From assembly GCF_025989145.1 (NCBI RefSeq), contig NZ_JAPDNQ010000001.1:1054001-1118000 (forward strand): DNA of 64,000 nucleotides. The letters are read 5' to 3'. Every line of letters starts with the position of its first letter. The first letter of the stretch is position 1. Below are positions 8,407 through 16,751 of this stretch, piece after piece. Source of the DNA: Microbacterium sp. SSM24. GTDB taxonomy: Bacteria > Actinomycetota > Actinomycetes > Actinomycetales > Microbacteriaceae. The position numbers and the translations under genes were made by a program. The notes under the pieces are model-generated. The model was not told where the DNA came from. It ran no database searches and worked only from the letters and a program-made list of their open reading frames with translations.

Positions 8407-8845
8407 GCCATCGACGTTACGGGCGGTACCGCAGGGAAGGGAGTGACTGTCATTACACCGATAGCCGTCCTCTCGGTGCTCATCGATTGGATGGGCCCCA
8501 TTGTGCGAAGACGCGCTTCGCGACCTGGGCGGCGGACATCGCCTTCGGCCAGCTCTCGCTCGGTGCTGCATTCTCAACTCTCTTGGGCCGGTCTGGCGGT
8601 CAGCCCTCGTCACCGTGTCGCAGGCAGTCGTACGCTGCGTGCGCATAGATGCGCGGGGCCGCCATTCTGTGCACGCGTCGACCGGCGCGCGGAATCGACG
8701 TCGAGGCAGCCGCATTCGGACTCTCGCACCGCGCTCGGGGCAAGGTCGGATTCGCTCACGGCCGAGGAGGCGGGACCGACCTGGCGTTTCTCGGCAAGAA
8801 GAGAGCCCCGCGATCCCCCTGTTTCCAAGGGTTCGCGGGGCTTCG
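8407..8845. other. 440-bp gap left of the island junction
   Basis: This stretch holds the promoter region of the aldo/keto reductase and, at its right end, a hairpin that once lay directly downstream of tRNA-Ser (separate entry). A short plus-frame stretch near 8510-8590 reads RFATWAADIAFGQLSLGAAF and looks protein-like. It has no start and stops soon, so it may be a gene relic. Confidence 0.4.
8804..8842 (-). terminator. Stranded former tRNA-Ser terminator
   Basis: Hairpin with a perfect 10-bp stem (AGCCCCGCGA / TCGCGGGGCT). On the minus strand it is followed by CTCTTCTTG. It sits immediately outside the tRNA 3'-end copy at 8846-8875, the place a tRNA-Ser terminator would occupy before the island inserted. 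The intact tRNA is now about 18 kb away. Confidence 0.6.
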
Positions 8846-8875
8846 ACGTGGCGGTGACGGTGGGATTTGAACCCA
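8846..8875 (-). repeat. attL: 30-bp copy of the tRNA-Ser 3' end
   Basis: Identical over 30 nt to 27127-27156. The sequence is the 3' part of tRNA-Ser(CGA): part of the T arm, the acceptor 3' strand, the discriminator G and CCA, plus 3 nt beyond. Identity stops sharply inside the T stem, so this is not a full tRNA gene. It is a displaced tRNA end left by site-specific integration. Confidence 0.88.
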
Positions 8876-8976
8876 TACCGGATGAGGTCACAGGGATCAC
8901 ATGAGGTCTCGGGAACGCGTGAAATCAACGATCTGGGTTCTCATGCGCTGCATCGAGTCACACTCGTTTCATTGCG

Positions 8977-9003
8977 TCTGTTCCCGCTTCTGTTCCCACT
9001 AGG
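8977..9003 (+). repeat. Island end repeat, left copy
   Basis: A TCTGTTCCC / CTTCTGTTCCC doublet about 100 bp inside the left junction. It has an imperfect inverted counterpart at 27035-27059 near the right end: roughly 22 of 27 positions agree when that copy is read on the other strand. Possible arm-type integrase binding sites or relics of element ends. Confidence 0.4.
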
Positions 9004-9160
9004 AGACCGTGGGAACGAGTCCATCGCGCCAAGGATCACCGCAGCGGGGAGATCGCTGACTCGACGATGTGGTGGATGGTCTCGACCGCGACTTGACCAG
9101 GGTCTGGCCTGCGCGCCCACGGACAGGCGGGGCACATGGTCGAACCCCGCCCCGTGTCGG

Positions 9161-9835
9161 TCAGCCGAGCTGCGCGAGAAGCGCCCGAGCGACCGACGCC
9201 GACGACTGAGGGTTCTGACCGGTGATGAGATTACCGTCAACGACAACGTGGTCCGCCCACGGGCTCGCGTTGTCGAGTACGACTCCGCGCTCACGAAGAG
9301 AGGACTCGAGGAGGAACGGCGCGCGGGTAGCAAGACCTGCCTGCGTCTCCTCCTCGTCTGTGAACGAGGTTACGGTGCGGCCGGCGGCGACGAGCGTGCC
9401 GTCTTCGCGGATTGCTGCGAGGAGCGCGGCGACACCGTGGCACACGAGGGCGACGGGCTTCGGCGAAGCAAGCGCCGAAGTGAGGAGGGCGCCGGAGGCG
9501 GCGTCGTGAGACAGGTCCTGCATGGGGCCGTGACCGCCGGGGTAGTACACGGCGTCGTACCCCGACAGGCCAACCTCGTCCAGGGTCAGCGGAGCGCCAA
9601 GACCCGCGATGGCGCCGAGCTGCGCACGCTCCGCCTCGCCGTTGTCGCCGAACGAGGCCTCGTCTGCGAGCGGGGCGATGCCGCCGGGGGTCGCGAACTC
9701 GACCGTGTGCCCGGCCTCGCTCAGGAGGCGGTAGGGGGTGAGCAGCTCCTCAGCCCAGTAGCCGGTTCTGTGAGCGGTGCCGTCGGACAGGGTCCATGTG
9801 CGGGCGGCGGAAACGACGAACAGGACGGTTGACAT
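9161..9835 (-). CDS. DJ-1/PfpI family protein (type 1 glutamine amidotransferase-like)
   Basis: 224 residues with the DJ-1/PfpI fold. The nucleophile-elbow cysteine is in PVALVCHGVAALL, and the upstream acidic-residue strand region is YDAVYYPGGHGPMQDL. Members act as glyoxalases, deglycase-like or chaperone-like proteins; the Cys-His pair is kept, so a glyoxalase III/Hsp31-like activity is possible. The ATG at 9835 with GGAGA upstream is preferred over a TTG 39 nt earlier. It is divergent from a LysR gene, its likely regulator, and is the first gene inside the island's left end. Confidence 0.85.
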   Translation of the reverse strand: MSTVLFVVSAARTWTLSDGTAHRTGYWAEELLTPYRLLSEAGHTVEFATPGGIAPLADEASFGDNGEAERAQLGAIAGLGAPLTLDEVGLSGYDAVYYPGGHGPMQDLSHDAASGALLTSALASPKPVALVCHGVAALLAAIREDGTLVAAGRTVTSFTDEEETQAGLATRAPFLLESSLRERGVVLDNASPWADHVVVDGNLITGQNPQSSASVARALLAQLG

Positions 9836-9913
9836 GAAATCTCCTTCTCTCGCGAATGCGCGACATCGGTTCAAACCGGGTCAGGCTCGGCACTCTTCCG
9901 ATAGCTTCATGAT

Positions 9914-10858
9914 GTGGGGTATCAGGATTTTGATGGTCTGGCGCACCTCCAGTTGTGGCGAACGTTTCTCGCCGTGTACGAGTCCGGTTCGCTTTCTTCC
10001 GCCGCGCGAATCGTCGGCCTGACCCAACCGGCCGTGTCCGCCCAGCTGAACTCCCTCGAGCGGCTCGTGGGCGAAAGGCTTTTCATGCGGACCGCTCGCG
10101 GTGTCGTTGCCACCGCCACGGCCGATGACTTGGCGGCACGGCTCTCCTCGCCATTCGAGGCGATATCGCGAGCGCTCGCAGGCTCAGCGGACTCGGCGCC
10201 GCAGCCGCCGGTACGGCTCGGAGGAGCTGCCGAGTTGCTCGCCGAAGTGGTCACTCCCGCACTTGCTCCGTTGATTGCAGACGGAGTGCGGGTCCATGTG
10301 GTTCCCGGGTTGCCGAACGAATTGTTCGACGCGCTGCGCTCCGGGACTCTCGACGTGGTCATCGCGTCCGAGCGCCCCCGTGGCCGAGCGCTGACCGCGG
10401 AGCCACTCGTCGATGAAACCTTCATCCTCACCGCGAACCCTGAGATCGCGACCTCCTTGCCCCGCACTGTGGAGGCAGCGGGCGCATCCGCACTCGAGCG
10501 CATTCCCCTGCTCGCGTACGCGAGCGATGTGCCCGTGCTCCGGCGGTATTGGAGGCAAGTGTTCAGTACCCGGCTCGAGCGTGAGCCGGCCCTCGTCTTT
10601 CCCGACCTGCGGGCGCTGCGCGATGCTGCGGCGGCCGGAGCTGGCGCGACCGTGCTCCCGAGCTACCTGTGTCGCCGAGAACTCGACACAGGAGCACTGG
10701 TCGACCTCGCACCGCACGTGACTTCACCCACGAACACTCTGCACTTGCTGCGTCGGCCAGCCAGCGCCGGTCGACCGCATGTGCAGCTACTAGTGGGAGT
10801 GCTGGACACGGCGGTGCGCGAGATCGTTGCCGACGGACGCGACAAGGGCAATCGGTGA
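9914..10858 (+). CDS. LysR family transcriptional regulator
   Basis: 314 residues. The N-terminal winged helix is clear (LWRTFLAVYESGSLSSAARI, then LTQPAVSAQLNSLERLVGER, about residues 14-56) and is followed by a periplasmic-binding-protein-like effector domain (DALRSGTLDVVIASERPRGR). A GTG start at 9914 gives the usual spacing to the HTH. It lies 78 bp from the divergent DJ-1 gene, the standard LysR target arrangement. It is distinct from the IclR pair that likely controls the rest of the island. Confidence 0.9.
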   Translation: MGYQDFDGLAHLQLWRTFLAVYESGSLSSAARIVGLTQPAVSAQLNSLERLVGERLFMRTARGVVATATADDLAARLSSPFEAISRALAGSADSAPQPPVRLGGAAELLAEVVTPALAPLIADGVRVHVVPGLPNELFDALRSGTLDVVIASERPRGRALTAEPLVDETFILTANPEIATSLPRTVEAAGASALERIPLLAYASDVPVLRRYWRQVFSTRLEREPALVFPDLRALRDAAAAGAGATVLPSYLCRRELDTGALVDLAPHVTSPTNTLHLLRRPASAGRPHVQLLVGVLDTAVREIVADGRDKGNR

Positions 10859-10919
10859 CACTCTCCCGCCCGGTCCCGATGCGCGAGGAGTAGAGGTCGC
10901 AGCGGTCTGGGGAGACAGC

Positions 10920-12365
10920 TCAGCTGCCAGGGACGAAGGCGTACTTGGTGTCCAGGTACTCGTGGATGCCCTCGTTGCCGCCCTCTCGGCCGAGGCCGGA
11001 CTGCTTCGTCCCGCCGAACGGGGCGGCGGGATTGGAGATGGCGCCGGAGTTCACCCCGAGCATGCCCGCGTCGATGGACGCCATCAGCCGATGCCCGCGT
11101 GCAAGGTCCGCTGTGTACGCGTACGCGGCGAGCCCGTACTCGGTGCTGTTGGCGAGATCGACCGCTTCAGCTTCGGTTGTGAACTTCGTGATGGACACCA
11201 CGGGACCGAAGATCTCCTCGCGGTACAGCCGCGAGTCGGTGGGCACGTCGGTGACGATGGTCGGCGGGAAGAACGCCCCGTCTTCCGCGCGCGGGCCCCC
11301 GACGATCTCGTACCCACCGGCGGCGACGGCCTCATCGACGAGCCCTCCAATGCGGATCGCGGCGTCACGGTTGATGAGTGGCCCGATGTCCACTCCCGCA
11401 TCCAGGCCGGGACCGACCCTCAACGCGTGCACGCGCTCGGCGAGCCGCTCCACGAAACGGTCGTGGATGTCTTCCTGCACGAGGAACCGGTTCGCGGCAG
11501 TGCACGCCTGACCGACATTGCGGAACTTCGCAATCATCGCCCCATCGACGGCGGCGTCCAGGTCCGCGTCGTCGAACACCAGGAACGGGGCGTTGCCACC
11601 GAGCTCCATAGACGTACGCAGGATGTTGTCCGCGGCCTGCTTGAGCAGGGTGCGCCCCACCCCCGTCGAGCCGGTGAAGCTCACCTTGCGCAGCCGAGGG
11701 TCCCGCATGAGCGCGTCGGAGACGGCCGCGGAGCGAGTGGAGGGGATCGCGTTGAGGACGCCCTCAGGGAGCCCGGCCTGTTCGAACAGCGACACCAAAT
11801 AGAGCGTCGTCAGCGGGGTGAGCGCGGCCGGTTTGATCACCGCTGTGCAGCCTGCTGCCAGGGCCGGTCCGATCTTGCGGGTCGCCATTGCCAGCGGGAA
11901 GTTCCAGGGAGTGATGAGGTAGCACGGGCCTACCGGTCGGTGGGTGACCAGCATCGCGCCCGTTCCCTCCGGGGTGCTGCCGGTCCGCCCGCCGGCGCGA
12001 ACGGCTTCTTCCGCGAACCAGCGGAGGAACTCCCCGCCGTAACGGACTTCGGCCGCCGACTCGCTGAGCGGCTTGCCCATCTCGAGGGTGATGAGCCGGG
12101 CGATGTCGTCCGCGTGCTCGACGACCAGTTCGAACGTGCGAAGCAGGATCCCGCTGCGCACCCGGGCTGGTGTCTTCGCCCACGCATCTGCTGCCGCAGA
12201 CGCCGCGTCCAGCGCCCGCAGCGCATCAGCCGGGGTGGCGTCGGCGATCTCGGTGAGGACTCGGTCGAAGGCGGGGTCGTGCACAGGGAAGGTTGTGCCG
12301 TCGGCGGAGTCCCGCCACTGCCCGTCGATGAACAGCTGCAATGGCAGGCCAGGGAGCGCACTCAT
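10920..12365 (-). CDS. NAD(P)-dependent aldehyde dehydrogenase, succinate-semialdehyde dehydrogenase-like
   Basis: 481-residue aldehyde dehydrogenase oxidising an aldehyde to an acid. Seen: cofactor region TPWNFPLAMATRKIGPALAA, the glycine motif FTGSTGVG, the general-base Glu in MELGGNAPFLVFDDADLD, and the catalytic Cys in RNVGQACTAANRF. The C-terminal GGTKQSGLGREGG matches the GabD-type subgroup. Its ATG overlaps the stop of the transketolase C-terminal gene (ATGA), so it is the third gene of that operon. It probably oxidises an aldehyde (glycolaldehyde, lactaldehyde or a semialdehyde) made by the transketolase or retro-aldol steps; which one cannot be told. Confidence 0.9.
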   Translation of the reverse strand: MSALPGLPLQLFIDGQWRDSADGTTFPVHDPAFDRVLTEIADATPADALRALDAASAAADAWAKTPARVRSGILLRTFELVVEHADDIARLITLEMGKPLSESAAEVRYGGEFLRWFAEEAVRAGGRTGSTPEGTGAMLVTHRPVGPCYLITPWNFPLAMATRKIGPALAAGCTAVIKPAALTPLTTLYLVSLFEQAGLPEGVLNAIPSTRSAAVSDALMRDPRLRKVSFTGSTGVGRTLLKQAADNILRTSMELGGNAPFLVFDDADLDAAVDGAMIAKFRNVGQACTAANRFLVQEDIHDRFVERLAERVHALRVGPGLDAGVDIGPLINRDAAIRIGGLVDEAVAAGGYEIVGGPRAEDGAFFPPTIVTDVPTDSRLYREEIFGPVVSITKFTTEAEAVDLANSTEYGLAAYAYTADLARGHRLMASIDAGMLGVNSGAISNPAAPFGGTKQSGLGREGGNEGIHEYLDTKYAFVPGS

Positions 12366-13321
12366 GCTCTGCCTCCCGCGACCAGCGTCACCGGGGAGTT
12401 GAGATAGCCACGGACCTGCTCCGCGACACGCTCCGGCGAGAGCCCGTACTTGTCGAGCAGGAAGTCGTTCGGACCGGACTCTGACCACTGATCTTCCAGG
12501 CCCAGCCGTGCCACCCGGGGAGCACCCTCCAGTTCGCTGAGGGTTTCGCTGATCAGCCCGCCGAGACCACCGATGGTCGTGTGCTCCTCGATGGTGATGA
12601 CCAGGCGAGCGCCGTCAACGGCGGCCAGCAAGGAGTGCACGTCCAGCGGCTTGATCGTGGGTACGTGGATGACTCGCACGTGGATGCCCGACTCGCTGAG
12701 AATGGCCGCGGCCTCGTTCACCCGTGAGCTCTGCACGCCGGTGGATACCAGCGCCACCACACCACCCGGATGCAACGTGACCACCTCGCCGAGGCGGAAT
12801 TGGTAGTTCTCGGGAAGGACGGCGGGGACAGCATCCCGGGCAATTCGGACATAGACGGGACCGTCGTGCGCTGACGCCCACCGGGTCATCTCAGCGATCT
12901 CCACCTCATCGGCCGGCGCGAGCACGGTCATGTTGGGCATCGCCCGCATGATGGCGAGGTCCTCGATGTCCTGGTGGGTCTTTCCGGAGCTTCCGTTGAG
13001 GAGGCCGCTGTAGGAGCCGGCGATCCGGACCGGCGCGTGAGTCTGCGAGACGAGCATGCGGATCGGGTCAAGGGCGCGGTGGGTGAGGAACACCCCGAAG
13101 GTGGACAGCCAGGGACGGAACCCGGCGGTGGTCAGTCCGAAGGCGATGCCGACCATGTTCTGCTCGGCGATACCCACTTCCACGAACCGGTCCGGGAACG
13201 CCTCGGCGAACTTGTCGGCCTTGGTGGAGTTGGCCAGATCACCGTCGACGACGACGATGCTCGGGTCCTCTGCCCCGATCTCCACCAGGGTGTCGCCCCA
13301 GACATCTCGTTGCGCTTTCAC
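12362..13321 (-). CDS. Transketolase, C-terminal subunit (split type)
   Basis: 319 residues carrying the pyrimidine-binding and C-terminal domains of transketolase. The catalytic glutamate that activates thiamine diphosphate is Glu53 in EVGIAEQNMVGIAFG. The domain continues through FGVFLTHRALDPIRM and a regulatory C-terminal domain (VALVSTGVQSSRVNEAA). It must pair with the N-terminal subunit encoded just upstream with a 4-nt overlap. Split transketolases of this kind often serve dedicated catabolic routes rather than the central pentose phosphate pathway, where actinobacteria use a single-chain enzyme. Confidence 0.93.
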   Translation of the reverse strand: MKAQRDVWGDTLVEIGAEDPSIVVVDGDLANSTKADKFAEAFPDRFVEVGIAEQNMVGIAFGLTTAGFRPWLSTFGVFLTHRALDPIRMLVSQTHAPVRIAGSYSGLLNGSSGKTHQDIEDLAIMRAMPNMTVLAPADEVEIAEMTRWASAHDGPVYVRIARDAVPAVLPENYQFRLGEVVTLHPGGVVALVSTGVQSSRVNEAAAILSESGIHVRVIHVPTIKPLDVHSLLAAVDGARLVITIEEHTTIGGLGGLISETLSELEGAPRVARLGLEDQWSESGPNDFLLDKYGLSPERVAEQVRGYLNSPVTLVAGGRA

Positions 13322-14232
13322 AGCACGGCCTCCTCGATTGCCAGTTCACGGCGGGCGATGGCGAGCTGCTCATCCGTGGCCACGCCGTTGTGCCACTTGT
13401 AGGTCCCGCGGGTGAAGGACACACCCTGCCCCTTGGCGGTGTGCGCGAGGATGACGGTGGGCCGGTCGGTGGCCGCAGCGTTCTTCTCCGCCGCGCCGTA
13501 CGCGGTGAGGATGTCGTCGAAGTCGTGCCCGTCGACTTCGAGCACGTTCCAGCCGAACCCGCTGAGGATCGCGCGCAGGTCGACGTGTGCCCACGGTTCG
13601 CTGCGGTCGAACCGGTCGCGATTGGGGACGGCGGGCCAGCCGAACTGCTGGAGGCCGTTGAGGTCGATGATGGCGATGAGATTGCTCAGCCCGTAACGGC
13701 TGGCGGAGTTGAACGCCTCCCAGACCATGCCTTCCTGAAGCTCCCCGTCGCCGAGCATCACCCAGGTGCGGTAGTCCGCGCGGATCTTCTTCGCACCCAG
13801 CGCGATGCCGACACCGGCCGACAGGCCTTGGCCGAGGGAGCCCGTGGACACGTCGATCCCCGGAGTGAGCTTCATGTCGGGGTGCCCCTGCAGACGGGAG
13901 TCGCCGTGATCGAAGGTGGCCAGCTCGTCCACAGGGAAATATCCCCGCAGTGCCAGCACACTGTAGAGACCGATGGCGGAGTGGCCCTTGGAGAGCACGA
14001 ACCGGTCGCGACTCGGGTCCTGGGGGTTCTCCGGGTCGATGCGCAGCTGCTGGAAGTACAGCGCCACCAGAAGATCGGTCATCGACAGCGGTCCGCCGAT
14101 GTGTCCGGCCTTGCTCTGCGCGACGGTGTTGACGATGTGCCAGCGCACCAGGCGCGACAGCCGCGCTAGCTCCGCGTGCTGTTGCGTCGTGCCGGACGGG
14201 GTGTCCAGACCGGGCCAGGCGTCTTCGCTCAT
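13318..14232 (-). CDS. Transketolase, N-terminal subunit (split type)
   Basis: 304 residues with the thiamine-diphosphate-binding domain. KAGHIGGPLSMTDLL (residue 41 on), SKGHSAIGLY (81), GSLGQGLSAGVGIALG (131) and the diphosphate/Mg motif GDGELQEG...IIDLNGLQ (161-195) are all intact. It is the first gene of an operon with the C-terminal subunit and an aldehyde dehydrogenase. An IclR-like operator lies 21 nt upstream of the ATG (14253-14267), which would place it under the island's IclR control. It transfers a two-carbon ketol unit from a ketose (phosphate) to an aldehyde. Confidence 0.94.
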   Translation of the reverse strand: MSEDAWPGLDTPSGTTQQHAELARLSRLVRWHIVNTVAQSKAGHIGGPLSMTDLLVALYFQQLRIDPENPQDPSRDRFVLSKGHSAIGLYSVLALRGYFPVDELATFDHGDSRLQGHPDMKLTPGIDVSTGSLGQGLSAGVGIALGAKKIRADYRTWVMLGDGELQEGMVWEAFNSASRYGLSNLIAIIDLNGLQQFGWPAVPNRDRFDRSEPWAHVDLRAILSGFGWNVLEVDGHDFDDILTAYGAAEKNAAATDRPTVILAHTAKGQGVSFTRGTYKWHNGVATDEQLAIARRELAIEEAVL

Positions 14233-14252
14233 GAGAGAATCCTACCTATTTA

Positions 14253-14267
14253 CGGACAGATTGTCCA
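14253..14267. promoter_or_regulatory. IclR-type operator, transketolase promoter
   Basis: Plus strand CGGACAGATTGTCCA, i.e. TGGAC-N5-GTCCG on the coding strand, 21 nt upstream of the transketolase start. Flanks CATAAAA and AAATAG are shared with the site before the phosphofructokinase gene. Classical IclR sites have the related form TGGAA-N5-TTCCA. Confidence 0.7.
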
Positions 14268-14332
14268 TTTTATGTACGTTTTTTGGGAGCGCAGAACCGC
14301 TGGATGCGGCTCAAGCGTTCAGACGGCGGCGG

Positions 14333-15382
14333 TCAGTTGATGAACCGGTCGTCTCGGAGGGCGGTGAGGTGGTCGATGAAGCTCTGATGAGAGTCGATGC
14401 AGTCCGCGAACCCGGCCTGCCGGATCTTGATGGTGCTCTGCACCATGTCGTAGTCCGTCCGCCACCACCCCTGCACGAACGGCCACGACACGAACTGATC
14501 GAAGGCAGGCTGGCGAAGTCCGCGCTCGAGGACGAGATCGGCCCAGTCCGCATCCCGCCCGAGCATGTGCGCCTCAAGCTCCATCGGCTGCGGTTCGTCG
14601 AAGGGCATGTCGAAGAACTCGGCGATGACCGGCCACAGATGGACCCAACGGAAGTGGTCGCCGTTGGTGACGTTGAAGACTTGGTTGCGGGCTGTCTGCG
14701 CGCCGTAGGCCCATTCGACGGCCCGGGCGAGAATGCGGGCATCGGTCGCCTGGTGCAGTGCCCGCCACGCTCCCCACGATCCCGGGAAGCGCAACGGCGC
14801 GTTCTCCCGTTTGCTGAGCATCGCGTACGCGGCAACGCCGGAGAGGATGTTCATCGGTGACCGGGCGCCGAAGCCGATGACGCCGTCCGGCCGCAGAATC
14901 GTCCACACGGCGTCCCGGCGGGCTGCCCACTCCCAGATCGCGTCCTCCTGGGGGTTGTAGAGGATGGGTCCCAGCAGTCTGCGGTCGGTCTCCTTCGCGG
15001 GTGTGCGGTACGGGCCGAGGTGCTCGCCATAGGACTTGCCACCGCCGATGAGCTGGAAGTGCTCGACCTCGGCACCGTCGCGGTCCAATGCGTCCAACAG
15101 GTGGACCACCATCTCGGCGTTGAGGGCGGTGGTCTCCGCGTGGGAGGCGCCCTCGACGTACCCGGCGTACACGACATGGGTCACGCCGGCGAGCGCCCCC
15201 TCGGCAATCCCGCCAGCGACGGACAGGTCGCCACGGAGGACCTGCTGGTCGGAGGTATCAACACGCCGCGGGCCGCTGCGTGAGAGCGCCGTGACCGCCA
15301 GCCCTCGGCTTGCCAGGTGGCGTGCGACGGCGCCACCCGTGACACCGCTCGCGCCCACAACGAGGTACTTGTTCTCACTCAT
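14333..15382 (-). CDS. PRISE-like SDR (progesterone 5-beta-reductase / iridoid synthase family)
   Basis: 349-residue NAD(P)H-dependent atypical SDR. After the Rossmann motif (LVVGASGVTGGAVARHLASR, residues 7-26) come PRISE-type hallmarks: ILRPDGVIGFGARSPMNILS, then NAPLRFPGSWGAW, and QVFNVTNGDHFRWVHLWPVI, which strongly match the plant and bacterial 1,4-enone reductase group. The region around LYNPQEDAIWEWAA replaces the usual YxxxK spacing with a lone Tyr. It probably reduces an enone or a carbonyl of an intermediate. Its ATG overlaps the stop of the Nfu-like gene; it is the last gene of the transporter operon. Confidence 0.78.
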   Translation of the reverse strand: MSENKYLVVGASGVTGGAVARHLASRGLAVTALSRSGPRRVDTSDQQVLRGDLSVAGGIAEGALAGVTHVVYAGYVEGASHAETTALNAEMVVHLLDALDRDGAEVEHFQLIGGGKSYGEHLGPYRTPAKETDRRLLGPILYNPQEDAIWEWAARRDAVWTILRPDGVIGFGARSPMNILSGVAAYAMLSKRENAPLRFPGSWGAWRALHQATDARILARAVEWAYGAQTARNQVFNVTNGDHFRWVHLWPVIAEFFDMPFDEPQPMELEAHMLGRDADWADLVLERGLRQPAFDQFVSWPFVQGWWRTDYDMVQSTIKIRQAGFADCIDSHQSFIDHLTALRDDRFIN

Positions 15383-15720
15383 GCGCACACTCCTGCCGGC
15401 GGATGCCCGATAGTCGGAAGACCCAGCGGAACCGACCCCGCCCTCACCCCGAGCCGCCGGCGAATGCTGGCGAGGGTCTGCGGTGAGGCATGGATCTGCG
15501 GGGCAGTGACCGAACGCACCCCGGGAACGGCTTCGACGTACGTCTGCACCAGCCCCGCGTAAGTGACCGCCATGGACGGGCAGTTCTCGCAAGCGCCGTG
15601 GAACTCGATGACGACGTCGCCTTCGTCACTGACAGTCGCGGTCATGTCGCCGGCGTGGCCGCGCAGCCGCGGCCGCACGAACTGCAGCGCCTGCTGCAGT
15701 CGCTCCGGATCGACGGTCAT
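15379..15720 (-). CDS. Nfu/NifU C-terminal domain protein
   Basis: 113-residue small protein with the NifU C-terminal (Nfu) fold. The Fe-S-binding CxxC is at FHGACENCPSMAVTYAGLVQ, following LRGHAGDMTATVSDEGDVVI. Nfu proteins carry or deliver Fe-S clusters. It is wedged between amidohydrolase and PRISE-like genes with 4-nt overlaps on both sides, so it belongs to the pathway unit, yet no Fe-S enzyme is recognisable in the island. It may serve an enzyme encoded elsewhere. The C-terminal 40 residues extend past the usual domain. Confidence 0.85.
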   Translation of the reverse strand: MTVDPERLQQALQFVRPRLRGHAGDMTATVSDEGDVVIEFHGACENCPSMAVTYAGLVQTYVEAVPGVRSVTAPQIHASPQTLASIRRRLGVRAGSVPLGLPTIGHPPAGVCA

Positions 15721-16727
15721 GACCCTTCGCCTCCCGTGTACTGCGAGGGGATGTCGTAGCCGAGGGCGCGGGCGAAGTTCAGGCCGAACACCTTCTCCTT
15801 GATCTCGCGGGTGAGCTCCGGGTACCCGTACCGGTCCTGCAGCTCCTCGGGCATCTCGAGGTTTGCCCACATGTCGATGTAGGCCTGGATGTCCGGCCAG
15901 ATGAAGCCCTCGGAGCCGTACGCGAGACGGTCCGGGCCGATGAACAGCAGCGCCTGACCGATGCGGTGCAGCATCGGGTAGGGCTGCAGGAAGTACTGGT
16001 TGAACCACAGCGGCAGCATCAGGTGCATGTTCGGGAACCGGCCGACGATGGAGATCGTCTCGTCCACGTACGGGTCGCCCATGTGGTGGATGCCGAAGTT
16101 GAGCTCCGGGAAGTCGTACGCCGCCATCTGCAGGTCGTTCGGCTTGAAAGCCTCCACGGGGTGCATGCCCAACGGGTAGCCCTTGTGGAACTGGATCATC
16201 TTGATGCCCAGTTCGAGCGCCTTCTCATACAGCGGGTAGGCGATCTCGCGGTCATCGGCAGCCCAGGAGTGGTTGCGGTCCTGGTAGGTGTAGAACTTGA
16301 AGCTCTTCGCTCCCCACTCGTGCACCTGCCGTTCCATCTCGCGCAGCGCGAAGTCCACTCCCTGCCAGCTCGGGTCGACGCCGCCGCAGAAGATCAACCG
16401 GTCCGGGTTCACGCGGGTGAGGTCGTAGCACAGCTGCGCCGGACCCAGTGAGTCCTTCCACGGTCCGAACAGCGGAACGGTCTGGACCATGGCGATGTCG
16501 GTGTCGGAGCGTTCGAACAGCTGCGCGTTGGCCCACTCCGGGTCCACCGGGTCGTAGAAGTCGGGCTTGTCGGTGGGTCCGCCCTTGCTGGCCATCAGCT
16601 TGTTGAAAGAGGCCTGGTTCTCCCGGTGCGCCGTGACGTTGCGGCCGTCCGTTCCCGGGGCAACCTGCCGTTCCGTGAAGTCCTGGGTGTGCACGACGCA
16701 GTCGAACACGAACATTCCGTCTTTCAT
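15717..16727 (-). CDS. Amidohydrolase-2 family hydrolase/decarboxylase
   Basis: 336 residues of the amidohydrolase-2 (ACMSD-like) TIM-barrel superfamily. Family marks: IKMIQFHKGYPLG (metal or substrate His), ELNFGIHHMGDPYVDE (paired His) and DRLAYGSEGFIWPD near the C-terminus, where family members usually have Asp after GS. The N-terminal metal motif, normally HxH, reads CVVHTQDF, so one metal ligand appears changed. Catalysis may be metal-free or use an altered site. Substrates in this family include ring-cleavage products and lactones. It is co-translated with the Nfu-like gene. Confidence 0.82.
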   Translation of the reverse strand: MKDGMFVFDCVVHTQDFTERQVAPGTDGRNVTAHRENQASFNKLMASKGGPTDKPDFYDPVDPEWANAQLFERSDTDIAMVQTVPLFGPWKDSLGPAQLCYDLTRVNPDRLIFCGGVDPSWQGVDFALREMERQVHEWGAKSFKFYTYQDRNHSWAADDREIAYPLYEKALELGIKMIQFHKGYPLGMHPVEAFKPNDLQMAAYDFPELNFGIHHMGDPYVDETISIVGRFPNMHLMLPLWFNQYFLQPYPMLHRIGQALLFIGPDRLAYGSEGFIWPDIQAYIDMWANLEMPEELQDRYGYPELTREIKEKVFGLNFARALGYDIPSQYTGGEGS

Positions 16728-16751
16728 CTGTCTCTCCTCTTCACCTGCGAA

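Noticed and set aside
8849..8875. A second tRNA-Ser gene
   Set aside because: Only the T-arm part and acceptor 3' strand are present; no anticodon or D arm follows, so it is an att-site copy.
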